Made by a program: the position numbers and the translations under genes. 15,846 nucleotides of DNA, taken from the NCBI GenBank assembly GCA_002437285.1, contig DJOV01000074.1, positions 1-15,846 of the forward strand, written 5' to 3'. The DNA is from Prevotella sp. UBA6429 (GTDB taxonomy: Bacteria > Bacteroidota > Bacteroidia > Bacteroidales > Bacteroidaceae). How positions within the stretch are numbered: position 1 is the stretch's first letter; every line of letters begins with the position of its first letter. A model generated the notes under the pieces. It had not been told where the DNA came from. It saw only the letters and a program-made list of their open reading frames with translations, and searched no databases. Below are positions 6,039 through 12,647 of this stretch, one piece after another.

Positions 6039-7607
6039 ATGGAACAACTCGTCAAGCTATATCAGCAGTGGGCCGGCGCACAGCCCGCGCAAGTGGAAAA
6101 ACTGGCTGGGGCAGGAAGCAACCGCCAATATTATCGTCTCACCGCGCCCGACGGCTCGACGGTGGTCGGTGTCGTGGGCACCAGTCGTGAGGAGAACCAC
6201 GCCTTTGTCAGTCTTGACCGTCATTTCACCCTTCGTAAGTTGCCCGTGCCCGCGCTGCTCGCCGTGAGCGACGACGAGATGCGCTACTTGCAGACCGACC
6301 TCGGGCGCACCTCTCTCTTCGAAGCCATCCGTGGCGGGCGGGAGGCCGGAGGACGCTACGACCTGGCTGAGCAGACCCTGCTGAAGCGCACCATACGGGC
6401 TTTGCCTGACCTGCAGATACGCGGCGCAAGAGGACTCGACTGGAATGTCTGCTATCCCCAGCCCGAGTTTGACGAGGACAATGTGCTCTTCGACCTCAAC
6501 TATTTCAAGTACGACTTCCTGAAACTTACGGGAATCGACTTCCATGAGATGAAGTTGGAGGCCAGCTTCCGCCGTTTTGCCAAGGATCTGACGGCCGAGC
6601 CTTCGGAGAGTTTCATGTATCGCGACTTCCAGGCGCGCAATGTCATGCTCGATGCCGAAGGCAATCCCTTCTTCATCGACTTCCAGGGCGGACGCAAGGG
6701 ACCTTATTATTATGACCTCGCCTCCTTCCTGTGGCAGGCCTCGGCACGCTATCCCTATAAGCTCCGGCGCGAACTGGTGGCCGAATATTACGACTCGCTC
6801 AAGCTGTATACCGAAGTGCCTTCGGTGCGCCATTTTGCCGGTCGCTTGAGTCTCTTCGTGCTCTTTCGCACGCTGCAGGTGCTCGGCGCCTACGGCTTCC
6901 GCGGACTCTATGAGCGCAAGCAACACTTCATCGACAGCATACCCATGGCCATGGACAACCTGCGCGACCTGCTGAGCTTGCGCGAGGAGGTGCTCCCTTA
7001 TCCTTATCTGCGCGAGGTGCTCGGCCGCCTGGCCGAGTTGCCGCGTTTTGCCCATCGCGAGGAACCTGTGCACCAGCGTGCCGACGGCTACAAGACCACC
7101 GACCGCAACATCTATCCCGCCCATCCGCAAGACGGCCCCGCCACCTTCTCCAAGTATGACGGCAAGGGACCGCTCGTGGTGCGCGTCTACAGCTTCTCCT
7201 ATCGAAAGGGCATCCCTGAAGACCCGTCGGGCAATGGAGGCGGCTATGTCTTCGATTGCCGTTCGACCCACAACCCTGGCCGTTACGAGCCTTACAAGAA
7301 GCTCACCGGCCTTGACGAGCCTGTCATACGCTTCCTGGAGGACGACGGTGAAATTCTCGAGTTTCTCGAGCATGTGTATGCCCTGGCCGACAAGCATGTG
7401 GCACGTTATGTGCAACGCGGCTTCACCAGCCTCATGTTCAGCTTCGGATGCACGGGCGGCCAGCACCGCTCCGTCTACAGTGCGCAGCACCTGGCCGAGC
7501 ACATCCATGAGAAGTTTGGCGTGGAGGTGCGCGTCTGCCACCGCGAGCAGGGCATCAGCCAGACGTTGCCTGCCGTGAAAAAGGACGGCCAAACCTTTGC
7601 TGATTGA
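6039..7607 (+). CDS. AmgK-like amino-sugar kinase fused to a RapZ C-terminal domain
   Basis: The 522-residue protein has two domains. Residues 1 to about 330 are an APH-fold kinase like AmgK, which phosphorylates N-acetylmuramate or N-acetylglucosamine at the anomeric position for UDP-MurNAc salvage. Visible motifs are the loop GAGSNRQYYRL (24-34), catalytic Asp196 and Asn201 in YRDFQARNVML, and metal-binding Asp214 in FIDFQGG. Residues about 376-505 match the C-terminal domain of RapZ: FDCRSTHNP (405-413), LTGLDEPV and FGCTGGQHRSVYSAQ (469-483). In E. coli that domain binds glucosamine-6-phosphate. The N-terminal P-loop domain of RapZ is absent, replaced by the kinase. A MurU-like gene follows after 24 bases, which supports the AmgK reading. 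No clear promoter is seen; the 62 bases upstream are AT-rich near 6018-6031. The domain assignments are strong; allosteric control of the kinase by the RapZ domain is inference. Confidence 0.88.
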   Translation: MEQLVKLYQQWAGAQPAQVEKLAGAGSNRQYYRLTAPDGSTVVGVVGTSREENHAFVSLDRHFTLRKLPVPALLAVSDDEMRYLQTDLGRTSLFEAIRGGREAGGRYDLAEQTLLKRTIRALPDLQIRGARGLDWNVCYPQPEFDEDNVLFDLNYFKYDFLKLTGIDFHEMKLEASFRRFAKDLTAEPSESFMYRDFQARNVMLDAEGNPFFIDFQGGRKGPYYYDLASFLWQASARYPYKLRRELVAEYYDSLKLYTEVPSVRHFAGRLSLFVLFRTLQVLGAYGFRGLYERKQHFIDSIPMAMDNLRDLLSLREEVLPYPYLREVLGRLAELPRFAHREEPVHQRADGYKTTDRNIYPAHPQDGPATFSKYDGKGPLVVRVYSFSYRKGIPEDPSGNGGGYVFDCRSTHNPGRYEPYKKLTGLDEPVIRFLEDDGEILEFLEHVYALADKHVARYVQRGFTSLMFSFGCTGGQHRSVYSAQHLAEHIHEKFGVEVRVCHREQGISQTLPAVKKDGQTFAD

Positions 7608-7626
7608 GAAAGAATAGTTAACTTTG
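7596..7626 (+). promoter_or_regulatory. Complete Bacteroidetes-type promoter for the murU-like gene
   Basis: TTTG at 7596-7599 and TAACTTTG at 7619-7626 are separated by exactly 19 bases, the canonical spacing of the Bacteroidetes primary-sigma promoter. The -33 element lies inside the last codons of the kinase gene. The -7 element ends 5 bases before the ATG, so the mRNA would be leaderless or have a leader of only a few bases. Confidence 0.75.
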
Positions 7627-7631
7627 CACAT

Positions 7632-8462
7632 ATGAAGCAAGCCATGATTTTCGCCGCTGGTTTGGGGACGCGCCTCAAGCCCCTCACTGACACCATGCCC
7701 AAGGCCTTGGTACCTGTGGGCGGTGAACCCTTGTTGCGGCGCGTCATCGGGCGCTTGCGCGATGACGGCTTCACGCATCTCGTTGTCAATGTGCATCATT
7801 TCGCGTCGCAAATCACCGATTACCTGAAGGCCAACGACAACTTCGGCCTTGACATTCATGTCAGCGATGAGACCGACGGCTTGCTCGACACGGGTGGCGG
7901 TCTGCGCAAGGCCCAACCTCTCTTCACACCCCATTGCCCCATCCTGATACACAATGTCGACATCCTCAGCAATGTGGATCTCGACAAGTTTTACCGCGCC
8001 GATTGGCGGGTGACGTGCACCGATTGTGGCGTGCCGCATCTCATGGCCGGCGCCCGCCTGCTGGTGAGCTGGCGCAAGACCCAGCGCTACTTGGTCTTCA
8101 ACGACCAGATGCTCCTTGTGGGATGGGTCAACATAGCCACCGGTGAGGTGAAATCGCCGTTTGCCGAGGTTCGTGCGGCCTTGCGGCAGCTCACTTGTCC
8201 GCTTGCCGCTGGCGACGAACCGATGGTCGTGGCGGGCCATCTCCATCTCTACGCTTTTAGCGGCATCCATGCCTTCTCGCCCTCGCTGTTCCCGCAGATG
8301 GTGGGGTGGCCAGCCAAGTTCCCCATCATGGACTTCTACCTCAAGGCCTGTGCCACCACGCCCATCATGGGATATGTCAAGACAGGCCTGCGCCTCATGG
8401 ATGTCGGCAAGATAGAAACGCTGGCCGACGCTGACGCGTTCGCCGAGTCGCTCACACGCTGA
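7632..8462 (+). CDS. murU: MurU-like N-acetylmuramate-1-phosphate uridylyltransferase (sugar nucleotidyltransferase)
   Basis: This is a 276-residue GT-A fold nucleotidyltransferase, the usual family size being about 220-300. The signature GLGTRLKPLT (10-19) followed by PKALVPVGG (23-31) binds the nucleotide phosphates. Asp110 in LIHNVDIL and Asp257 in RLMDVGK are the expected metal ligands. DTGGGL (86-91) and the RKTQRYLVFND segment near 148-158 are typical of MurU, which makes UDP-MurNAc from MurNAc-1-phosphate and so bypasses de novo fosfomycin-sensitive synthesis. Adjacency to the AmgK-like kinase supports this specificity, but the protein could instead act on another sugar-1-phosphate, as in the related mannose- or glucose-1-phosphate enzymes. 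It has its own promoter overlapping the kinase 3' end. guaA follows 56 bases later without a clear promoter of its own. Confidence 0.85.
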   Translation: MKQAMIFAAGLGTRLKPLTDTMPKALVPVGGEPLLRRVIGRLRDDGFTHLVVNVHHFASQITDYLKANDNFGLDIHVSDETDGLLDTGGGLRKAQPLFTPHCPILIHNVDILSNVDLDKFYRADWRVTCTDCGVPHLMAGARLLVSWRKTQRYLVFNDQMLLVGWVNIATGEVKSPFAEVRAALRQLTCPLAAGDEPMVVAGHLHLYAFSGIHAFSPSLFPQMVGWPAKFPIMDFYLKACATTPIMGYVKTGLRLMDVGKIETLADADAFAESLTR

Positions 8463-8518
8463 CCCGGACGATGCAAGAGGTTGGCACAACAAGACACTCA
8501 CACTTTTTTACACTCTAT

Positions 8519-10063
8519 ATGCAACAGAAGATTATCATCCTCGACTTTGGTTCACAGACCACGCAGCTCATCGGCCGCCGTGTGCGTGAGCTCGACACCT
8601 TCTGCGAGATCCTGCCCTACAACAAGTTTCCCAAGGACGACCCGTCTGTCATCGGCGTCATCCTGAGTGGTTCGCCCTACAGCGTGCACGACAAGGAGGC
8701 TTTCCGCATCGATCTCAATGAGGTCATCGGCAAGTATCCTGTGCTTGGCATCTGCTATGGCGCGCAGTTTATCAGCAACACGCTGGGCGGAAGCGTGGAG
8801 CAGACCGGCACGCGCGAGTATGGCCGCGCCAACCTGGAGACCATCGACACCACATCACCCGTCTTCAAGGGCTTCGACAAGGGCTCGCAGGTGTGGATGA
8901 GCCACGGTGACACCATCACCGCCATTCCTGACGGATTTCATGTCACGGGCTCGACGGCCGACGTGAAGTATGCCGCGTTTGCCAATGACGAGAAGCGCGT
9001 GTGGTGCGTGCAGTTCCATCCCGAGGTGTATCACTCGTTGCAGGGCAAGTTGCTCCTGAAGAACTTCGTGGTCGACATCTGCGGCAGCAAGCAGGAGTGG
9101 AGTCCCGCCAGTTTTGTCGAGTCGACGGTCAAGGAGCTCAAGGAGCAGGTCGGCAACGACCGCGTCATCCTCGGTCTTTCGGGCGGAGTCGATTCCAGTG
9201 TCTGCGCCACCCTGTTGCACAAGGCCATCGGCAAGAACCTCACTTGTATCTTTGTCGACCACGGCATGTTGCGCAAGAACGAGTTTGAGAAGGTCATGGA
9301 GGCCTACAACGGACTGGGCCTCAACGTCATCGGCGTGGATGCCAGCGAGAAGTTCTTCAAGGACTTGGAAGGCGTGACCGACCCCGAGCAGAAGCGCAAG
9401 ATTATCGGCCGCGACTTCGTGGAGGTGTTCAACGCTGAGGCCAAGAAGATCACCGATGCCAAGTGGTTGGCCCAGGGCACCATCTATCCTGACCGCATCG
9501 AGAGCCTGAGCATCACGGGCATGACCATCAAGAGCCACCACAACGTGGGCGGCCTGCCCAAGGAGATGAAGCTGCAGCTCTGCGAGCCGCTGAAGTGGCT
9601 CTTCAAGGATGAGGTGCGCCGGGTGGGCTATGAGCTTCAGATGCCCGAGCGCCTCATCAAGCGTCACCCGTTCCCCGGCCCCGGCCTGGCTGTGCGCATC
9701 CTCGGTGACATCACCCGCGAGAAGGTGCGCATCCTCCAGGACGCTGATGATATCTACATCGAGAAGATGCACGACTACCGGATGCCCGACGGCACGTCGC
9801 TCTATGACCACGTGTGGCAGGCAGGCACGGTGCTGCTGTCCACCATCCGCTCAGTGGGCGTGATGGGCGATGAGCGCACCTACGAGCATCCCGTGGCCCT
9901 GCGCGCCGTGACCTCGATGGACGCCATGACAGCCGACTGGGCCCGTCTGCCCTATGACTTCATGGCCGATGTGTCCAATGAGATCATCCGCAAGGTGAAG
10001 GGTGTCAACCGCGTCTGCTATGACATCTCGTCAAAGCCGCCTTCGACAATCGAGTGGGAATAA
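8519..10063 (+). CDS. guaA: GMP synthase (glutamine-hydrolysing)
   Basis: This 514-residue two-domain enzyme converts XMP, ATP and glutamine to GMP. The N-terminal class I amidotransferase domain carries Cys79 in LGICYGAQF and His167/Glu169 in VQFHPEVYHS. The ATP-pyrophosphatase domain starts near 195, with the P-loop LSGGVDSSV (220-228). The dimerisation domain contains RHPFPGPGLAVRI (382-394) and ends in the conserved KPPSTIEWE, so the gene is full length. An in-frame ATG at 8471 would add 16 residues (MQEVGTTRHSHFFTLY) absent from the family; the start at 8519 puts MQQKIIILDFGSQ at the N-terminus as expected. No TAnnTTTG lies just upstream, so it may be transcribed partly from the murU promoter. 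Confidence 0.97.
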   Translation: MQQKIIILDFGSQTTQLIGRRVRELDTFCEILPYNKFPKDDPSVIGVILSGSPYSVHDKEAFRIDLNEVIGKYPVLGICYGAQFISNTLGGSVEQTGTREYGRANLETIDTTSPVFKGFDKGSQVWMSHGDTITAIPDGFHVTGSTADVKYAAFANDEKRVWCVQFHPEVYHSLQGKLLLKNFVVDICGSKQEWSPASFVESTVKELKEQVGNDRVILGLSGGVDSSVCATLLHKAIGKNLTCIFVDHGMLRKNEFEKVMEAYNGLGLNVIGVDASEKFFKDLEGVTDPEQKRKIIGRDFVEVFNAEAKKITDAKWLAQGTIYPDRIESLSITGMTIKSHHNVGGLPKEMKLQLCEPLKWLFKDEVRRVGYELQMPERLIKRHPFPGPGLAVRILGDITREKVRILQDADDIYIEKMHDYRMPDGTSLYDHVWQAGTVLLSTIRSVGVMGDERTYEHPVALRAVTSMDAMTADWARLPYDFMADVSNEIIRKVKGVNRVCYDISSKPPSTIEWE

Positions 10064-10096
10064 GGCTTTCCGACCAGCCATCATTGTTGCGGACCG

Positions 10097-10246
10097 ATGA
10101 AAGTTTACACCCACTTTGGCGCTGATGAGGAGAGTCGGCGCGATGAACTGATACGAACCATCGAGCACAGTGTGGAGAGGCTCAAGCTCGCGGAGCTCGA
10201 AGCACTCTACTATGACTTGGTGGCAAAGGACTACATCCGCAAATGA
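10097..10246 (+). CDS. Small protein of 49 residues downstream of guaA
   Basis: An ATG-to-TGA frame 33 bases after guaA, on the same strand and before the shared terminator, encodes 49 residues beginning MKVYTHFGADEESRRDEL and ending in VAKDYIRK. It is charged and helical in character, with a Leu-repeated middle (RLKLAELEALYYDLV), and has no signal peptide, Cys or metal motif. Composition and codon use fit the neighbouring genes, and its stop lies 58 bases before the terminator stem, so it is likely cotranscribed with guaA. It is not recognised as a member of any named family; a small regulatory or adaptor protein is one possibility. A chance ORF cannot be excluded. Confidence 0.6.
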   Translation: MKVYTHFGADEESRRDELIRTIEHSVERLKLAELEALYYDLVAKDYIRK

Positions 10247-10304
10247 CAGCGGACGGTCGCACACGCTTGTGCGACGAGACACGAAAATATAGACACGAGA
10301 CCTG

Positions 10305-10336
10305 AGCCCCTTCCTTCCGAAGGGGCTTTTGTTTGC
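10305..10336 (+). terminator. Rho-independent terminator of the guaA unit
   Basis: A perfect 9-bp stem AGCCCCTTC (10305-10313) / GAAGGGGCT (10319-10327) with a 5-base loop is followed by TTTTGTTTG. It ends the guaA and small-ORF transcript. Confidence 0.92.
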
Positions 10337-10338
10337 CA

Positions 10339-10434
10339 GTAACGGGGAGCACCTGTAACTGGGAAGAACCGAAACAGGGAGCACCTGTAACGGGTAAGAA
10401 CCGTAACGGGCAGGACTTGTACAGGGGGGAGACC
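10339..10434. repeat. Three tandem copies of a 32-bp repeat
   Basis: Units lie at 10339-10370, 10371-10402 and 10403-10434, each exactly 32 bases. Units 1 and 2 differ at only a few positions; unit 3 is more diverged. Each unit itself consists of two related half-units of 15-17 bases around the core GTAACnGG and ending in ACC, so about six degenerate half-units can be seen. There are no unique spacers, so this is not a CRISPR array. It lies between a terminator and the next gene, and its function is unknown. Confidence 0.8.
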
Positions 10435-10479
10435 TGACGCCATTTCCTCAGCAAAGGGGGCGTCGTCAGCAGAACAGAG

Positions 10480-11742
10480 ATGAAGAGAAAAATGACAAGA
10501 TTGATGGCTTTGGCTTGCTTGGCGCTGTCGCCAAGCGTGTGCAGTGTGGCCGGCGACTCGCTCCAGGGACAACATTGGGGTGGGGCGCTGTCGGTGTTGC
10601 CAGGCCGGATCGTCGTCATGGACTCTTATCAGCGCATGTGGCAGAAGGGCAAGGACAATGTGGCTGCGGCCCTTGAGGCAACCTATGCGCCTCTGCCGTC
10701 AGACAGCGACGCTTTTGCCGCCGACTATGGATTCCCTACCCTTAGCGTGGGTGTCCGCTTCCATTGGAACCATGGCGTGACCATGCACAAGACGCAAGAC
10801 CGGACATGGGGCATGGCCCAAGAGGTCGGCTACGACTCACGCATGGGCAACGCCGCGTCGCTCTATGGCACCTTCTCGCGCCCCTTCTTTCGCACAAGCC
10901 ATTGGACGGCCGACTATTCGCTGAGTGTCGGAACGACCTATTCGCGCCGCAAATACGATAAGGACAACAATGCCGACAATGAGCTGATCGGCTCTCGCTG
11001 GCTCATCTATTTTGGCGCAGGACTGCACCTCACCTGGCGTGTGGCTGCCGACTGGGGCATCCGTGCCGGCGTGGACTACTATCATCACAGCAACGGGGCG
11101 CTGAGCCGACCCAACAAGGGCGCCAACTTCGTGGCGCCTTCGCTTGGCGTGGTCTACATGCCTTATTATAAGGAGGTGGTGAAAGCCTCCCCGATGATGC
11201 GGAGCCCGCGTTTCAACCCCTATTGGTATGTGGACCTGACGGTGGCCGCCGGAGCCAAGACGCTGGAGGAGGACTGGAAGCAGACGCAGTATAAGACCCC
11301 GCCCGACGACCCAGCCTATCGCAAGGAGCACTTCAAGGTGTATGCCGCCTATGCCTTGTCGGCCGACGTGATGTGCCGTTACCGTCGCCGTTGGGCCTCG
11401 GGTATCGGCGTGGATGCGTTCTATGGCACCTATGCCTCCCACATCAGGCAGATGGACGAGACGAATGGATATGATGAGAGACACAGCCCCTGGAGCTTCG
11501 GTCTGGCGGCCAAGCATGAAGTGTTCTGGCATGACCTGTCGCTCAACATGTCTCTCGGTGTGTATGTGTTCCGCCACATGGGTCATGCGGCCCGTGGATT
11601 GGAAAAGCCCTATTACGAGCGCATCGGGCTGCGCTATGCCTTCAGGCGGCTGGGCGGACTGCAGGTGGGCGCCAATGTCAAGGCCCATTACCTGAAAGCC
11701 GACTACACGGAGGTGACACTGGGTTATCCCGTCCGGCTGTAG
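10480..11742 (+). CDS. Outer-membrane acyloxyacyl hydrolase, PagL-like lipid A 3-O-deacylase candidate
   Basis: The 420-residue protein has an N-terminal signal peptide (MKRKMTRLMALACLALS, probable cleavage near residue 25) and an alternating aromatic/hydrophobic pattern typical of beta-barrel strands. The segment 193-226 (GIRAGVDYYHHSNGALSRPN, then GANFVAPSLGVVY) matches the PagL motif region, with His202-x-Ser204-Asn205-Gly in place of the catalytic His-x-Ser of PagL, which removes the 3-O acyl chain of lipid A at the outer membrane. The catalytic Glu that follows about 12 residues after Ser in Pseudomonas PagL is not evident; Asn216 lies there. The protein is more than twice the length of classical PagL (about 150 mature residues), so it has extra strands or an added domain at 230-420. 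The Cys21 context (PSVC) is not a lipobox. No nearby promoter is obvious; it ends at a bidirectional terminator. Lipid A remodelling is inferred from the motif. Confidence 0.7.
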   Translation: MKRKMTRLMALACLALSPSVCSVAGDSLQGQHWGGALSVLPGRIVVMDSYQRMWQKGKDNVAAALEATYAPLPSDSDAFAADYGFPTLSVGVRFHWNHGVTMHKTQDRTWGMAQEVGYDSRMGNAASLYGTFSRPFFRTSHWTADYSLSVGTTYSRRKYDKDNNADNELIGSRWLIYFGAGLHLTWRVAADWGIRAGVDYYHHSNGALSRPNKGANFVAPSLGVVYMPYYKEVVKASPMMRSPRFNPYWYVDLTVAAGAKTLEEDWKQTQYKTPPDDPAYRKEHFKVYAAYALSADVMCRYRRRWASGIGVDAFYGTYASHIRQMDETNGYDERHSPWSFGLAAKHEVFWHDLSLNMSLGVYVFRHMGHAARGLEKPYYERIGLRYAFRRLGGLQVGANVKAHYLKADYTEVTLGYPVRL

Positions 11743-11770
11743 TCACGTCCCATCAAGATTGGGGGAAAAG

Positions 11771-11825
11771 AAGTGGCGGGACTGTCTGTTCACACACGAA
11801 CAGGCAGTCCCGCCATTTCTTTGTC
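11771..11825. terminator. Bidirectional terminator between the PagL-like gene and mscL
   Basis: A 21-bp stem pairs 11771-11791 with 11798-11818 (two G-U pairs, no mismatch) around a 6-base loop. On the plus strand TTTCTTTG follows; on the minus strand CTTTTCCCCC follows. It separates two convergent genes. Confidence 0.9.
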
Positions 11826-11838
11826 ACTAGGGGTGTGC

Positions 11839-12270
11839 TTACTTCTTCTCCTTCAGCAAGTCGCGTATCTCCGCAAGCAACTTTTCTTCGGCTGACGGCT
11901 CCGGTGCGGGGGCAGGTGCGGGAGCAGCCTCGGCCTTCTTGCTGTGGGCCAGCTTGTTGATGGCCTTCACCAGGAGAAACACGCAGAAAGCGATGATGAC
12001 GAAGTCGAGCATGTTCTGCAAGAAGTTGCCGTAGTTGATAGTGGCAGCCTGCATCTCGATGCCGTCCGCAATCTTCTCGGCAGGAAGCGTCACCTTCAGG
12101 TCGGTGAAATTGACACCGCCGATGAGCCAGCCGATGGGCGGCATGATGAGGTCGTCGACGATGCTTGATACGATTTTGCCAAACGCGCCGCCGATGATGA
12201 CACCGACCGCCATGTCAACGGCGTTTCCCTTGACGGCAAATTCCTTGAACTCATTGATAAACTTTCCCAT
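11839..12270 (-). CDS. mscL: Large-conductance mechanosensitive channel MscL
   Basis: This 143-residue inner-membrane channel opens under membrane tension to release solutes during hypo-osmotic shock. The N-terminal amphipathic helix is MGKFINEFKEFAVKGNAVDM. TM1 (about 17-45) contains AVGVIIGGAFGKIV with the small-residue pore lining, and LIMPPIGWLIGG follows. TM2 is about 83-107 (LDFVIIAFCVFLLVKAIN). After a flexible AP-rich linker (117-125), the C-terminal helix PSAEEKLLAEIRDLLKEK forms the cytoplasmic bundle. Length and order match the family. It stands alone on the minus strand, divergent from gapdh. I see no TAnnTTTG close to its start. Confidence 0.96.
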   Translation of the reverse strand: MGKFINEFKEFAVKGNAVDMAVGVIIGGAFGKIVSSIVDDLIMPPIGWLIGGVNFTDLKVTLPAEKIADGIEMQAATINYGNFLQNMLDFVIIAFCVFLLVKAINKLAHSKKAEAAPAPAPAPEPSAEEKLLAEIRDLLKEKK

Positions 12271-12647
12271 GATAGTAACTTGATTTATGTTTAAATGTTT
12301 GATTTCCTTTGCGGCCTGTGGGCGGCCGGTAGGCCCCTGTGGCGCCCTCGGAGGGACGCGCGGTTTGCCATGTCTGCGTTACACTCGCGCAGGTTCCTGC
12401 CCCGACGCATGCGTTTCCGTCCTTGCCACCTTTTCTTTTTTAATATATTTAATACTCTTTTCGGCTGCAAAATTAAAAAAATATTTGTATCTTTGCGCCC
12501 GAAAAAGGGAAAAATAGTGTGCCTTTGTGACAGGCGTGCCGTTGTGATACTCCTTATTTCGCGCGACCCTCGTGGCCAGGATGCGGCCACATGCAGGCAG
12601 CGCACGACAGAAAGTTATATTTTTAACAACTATAAAACACAAGTAAA
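12271..12647. other. Divergent intergenic region between mscL and the GAPDH gene, with long GAPDH leader
   Basis: These 377 bases hold the GAPDH promoter (12488-12495) and a leader of about 148 bases. The mscL side (12271-12450) is GC-rich around 12311-12360, contains short repeats of GGCC, and has no recognisable gene. The leader contains a perfect 6-bp hairpin, GTGGCC (12572-12577) with GGCCAC (12585-12590). The open frames crossing the region on both strands look like chance. Confidence 0.65.
12488..12495 (+). promoter_or_regulatory. -7 element of the GAPDH promoter
   Basis: TATCTTTG is a perfect TAnnTTTG in an A/T-rich setting (AATTAAAAAAATATTTG just upstream), typical of a strong Bacteroidetes promoter. 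It predicts a start near 12500 and an untranslated leader of about 148 bases. Confidence 0.75.

Noticed and set aside
6057..8501. Very long minus-strand open frame (814 codons) across the kinase and murU genes
   Set aside because: It is antisense to two clearly recognisable enzymes, its translation is low in recognisable motifs with the His/Ala/Val/Leu bias of GC-rich shadow frames, and it spans an intergenic promoter.
8855..9811. Minus-strand open frame inside guaA
   Set aside because: It lies entirely antisense to conserved GuaA sequence and has shadow-frame composition.
10339..10434. CRISPR array
   Set aside because: The 32-bp units abut without unique spacers, diverge between copies, and no cas gene is nearby.
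10182..10619. Minus-strand frames with a repeated LPVTG-like peptide between guaA and the PagL-like gene
   Set aside because: The repeated peptide comes from translating the 32-bp DNA repeats; the frames cross a terminator and the start of a real gene. The apparent LPxTG resemblance is coincidental and irrelevant in a Gram-negative organism.
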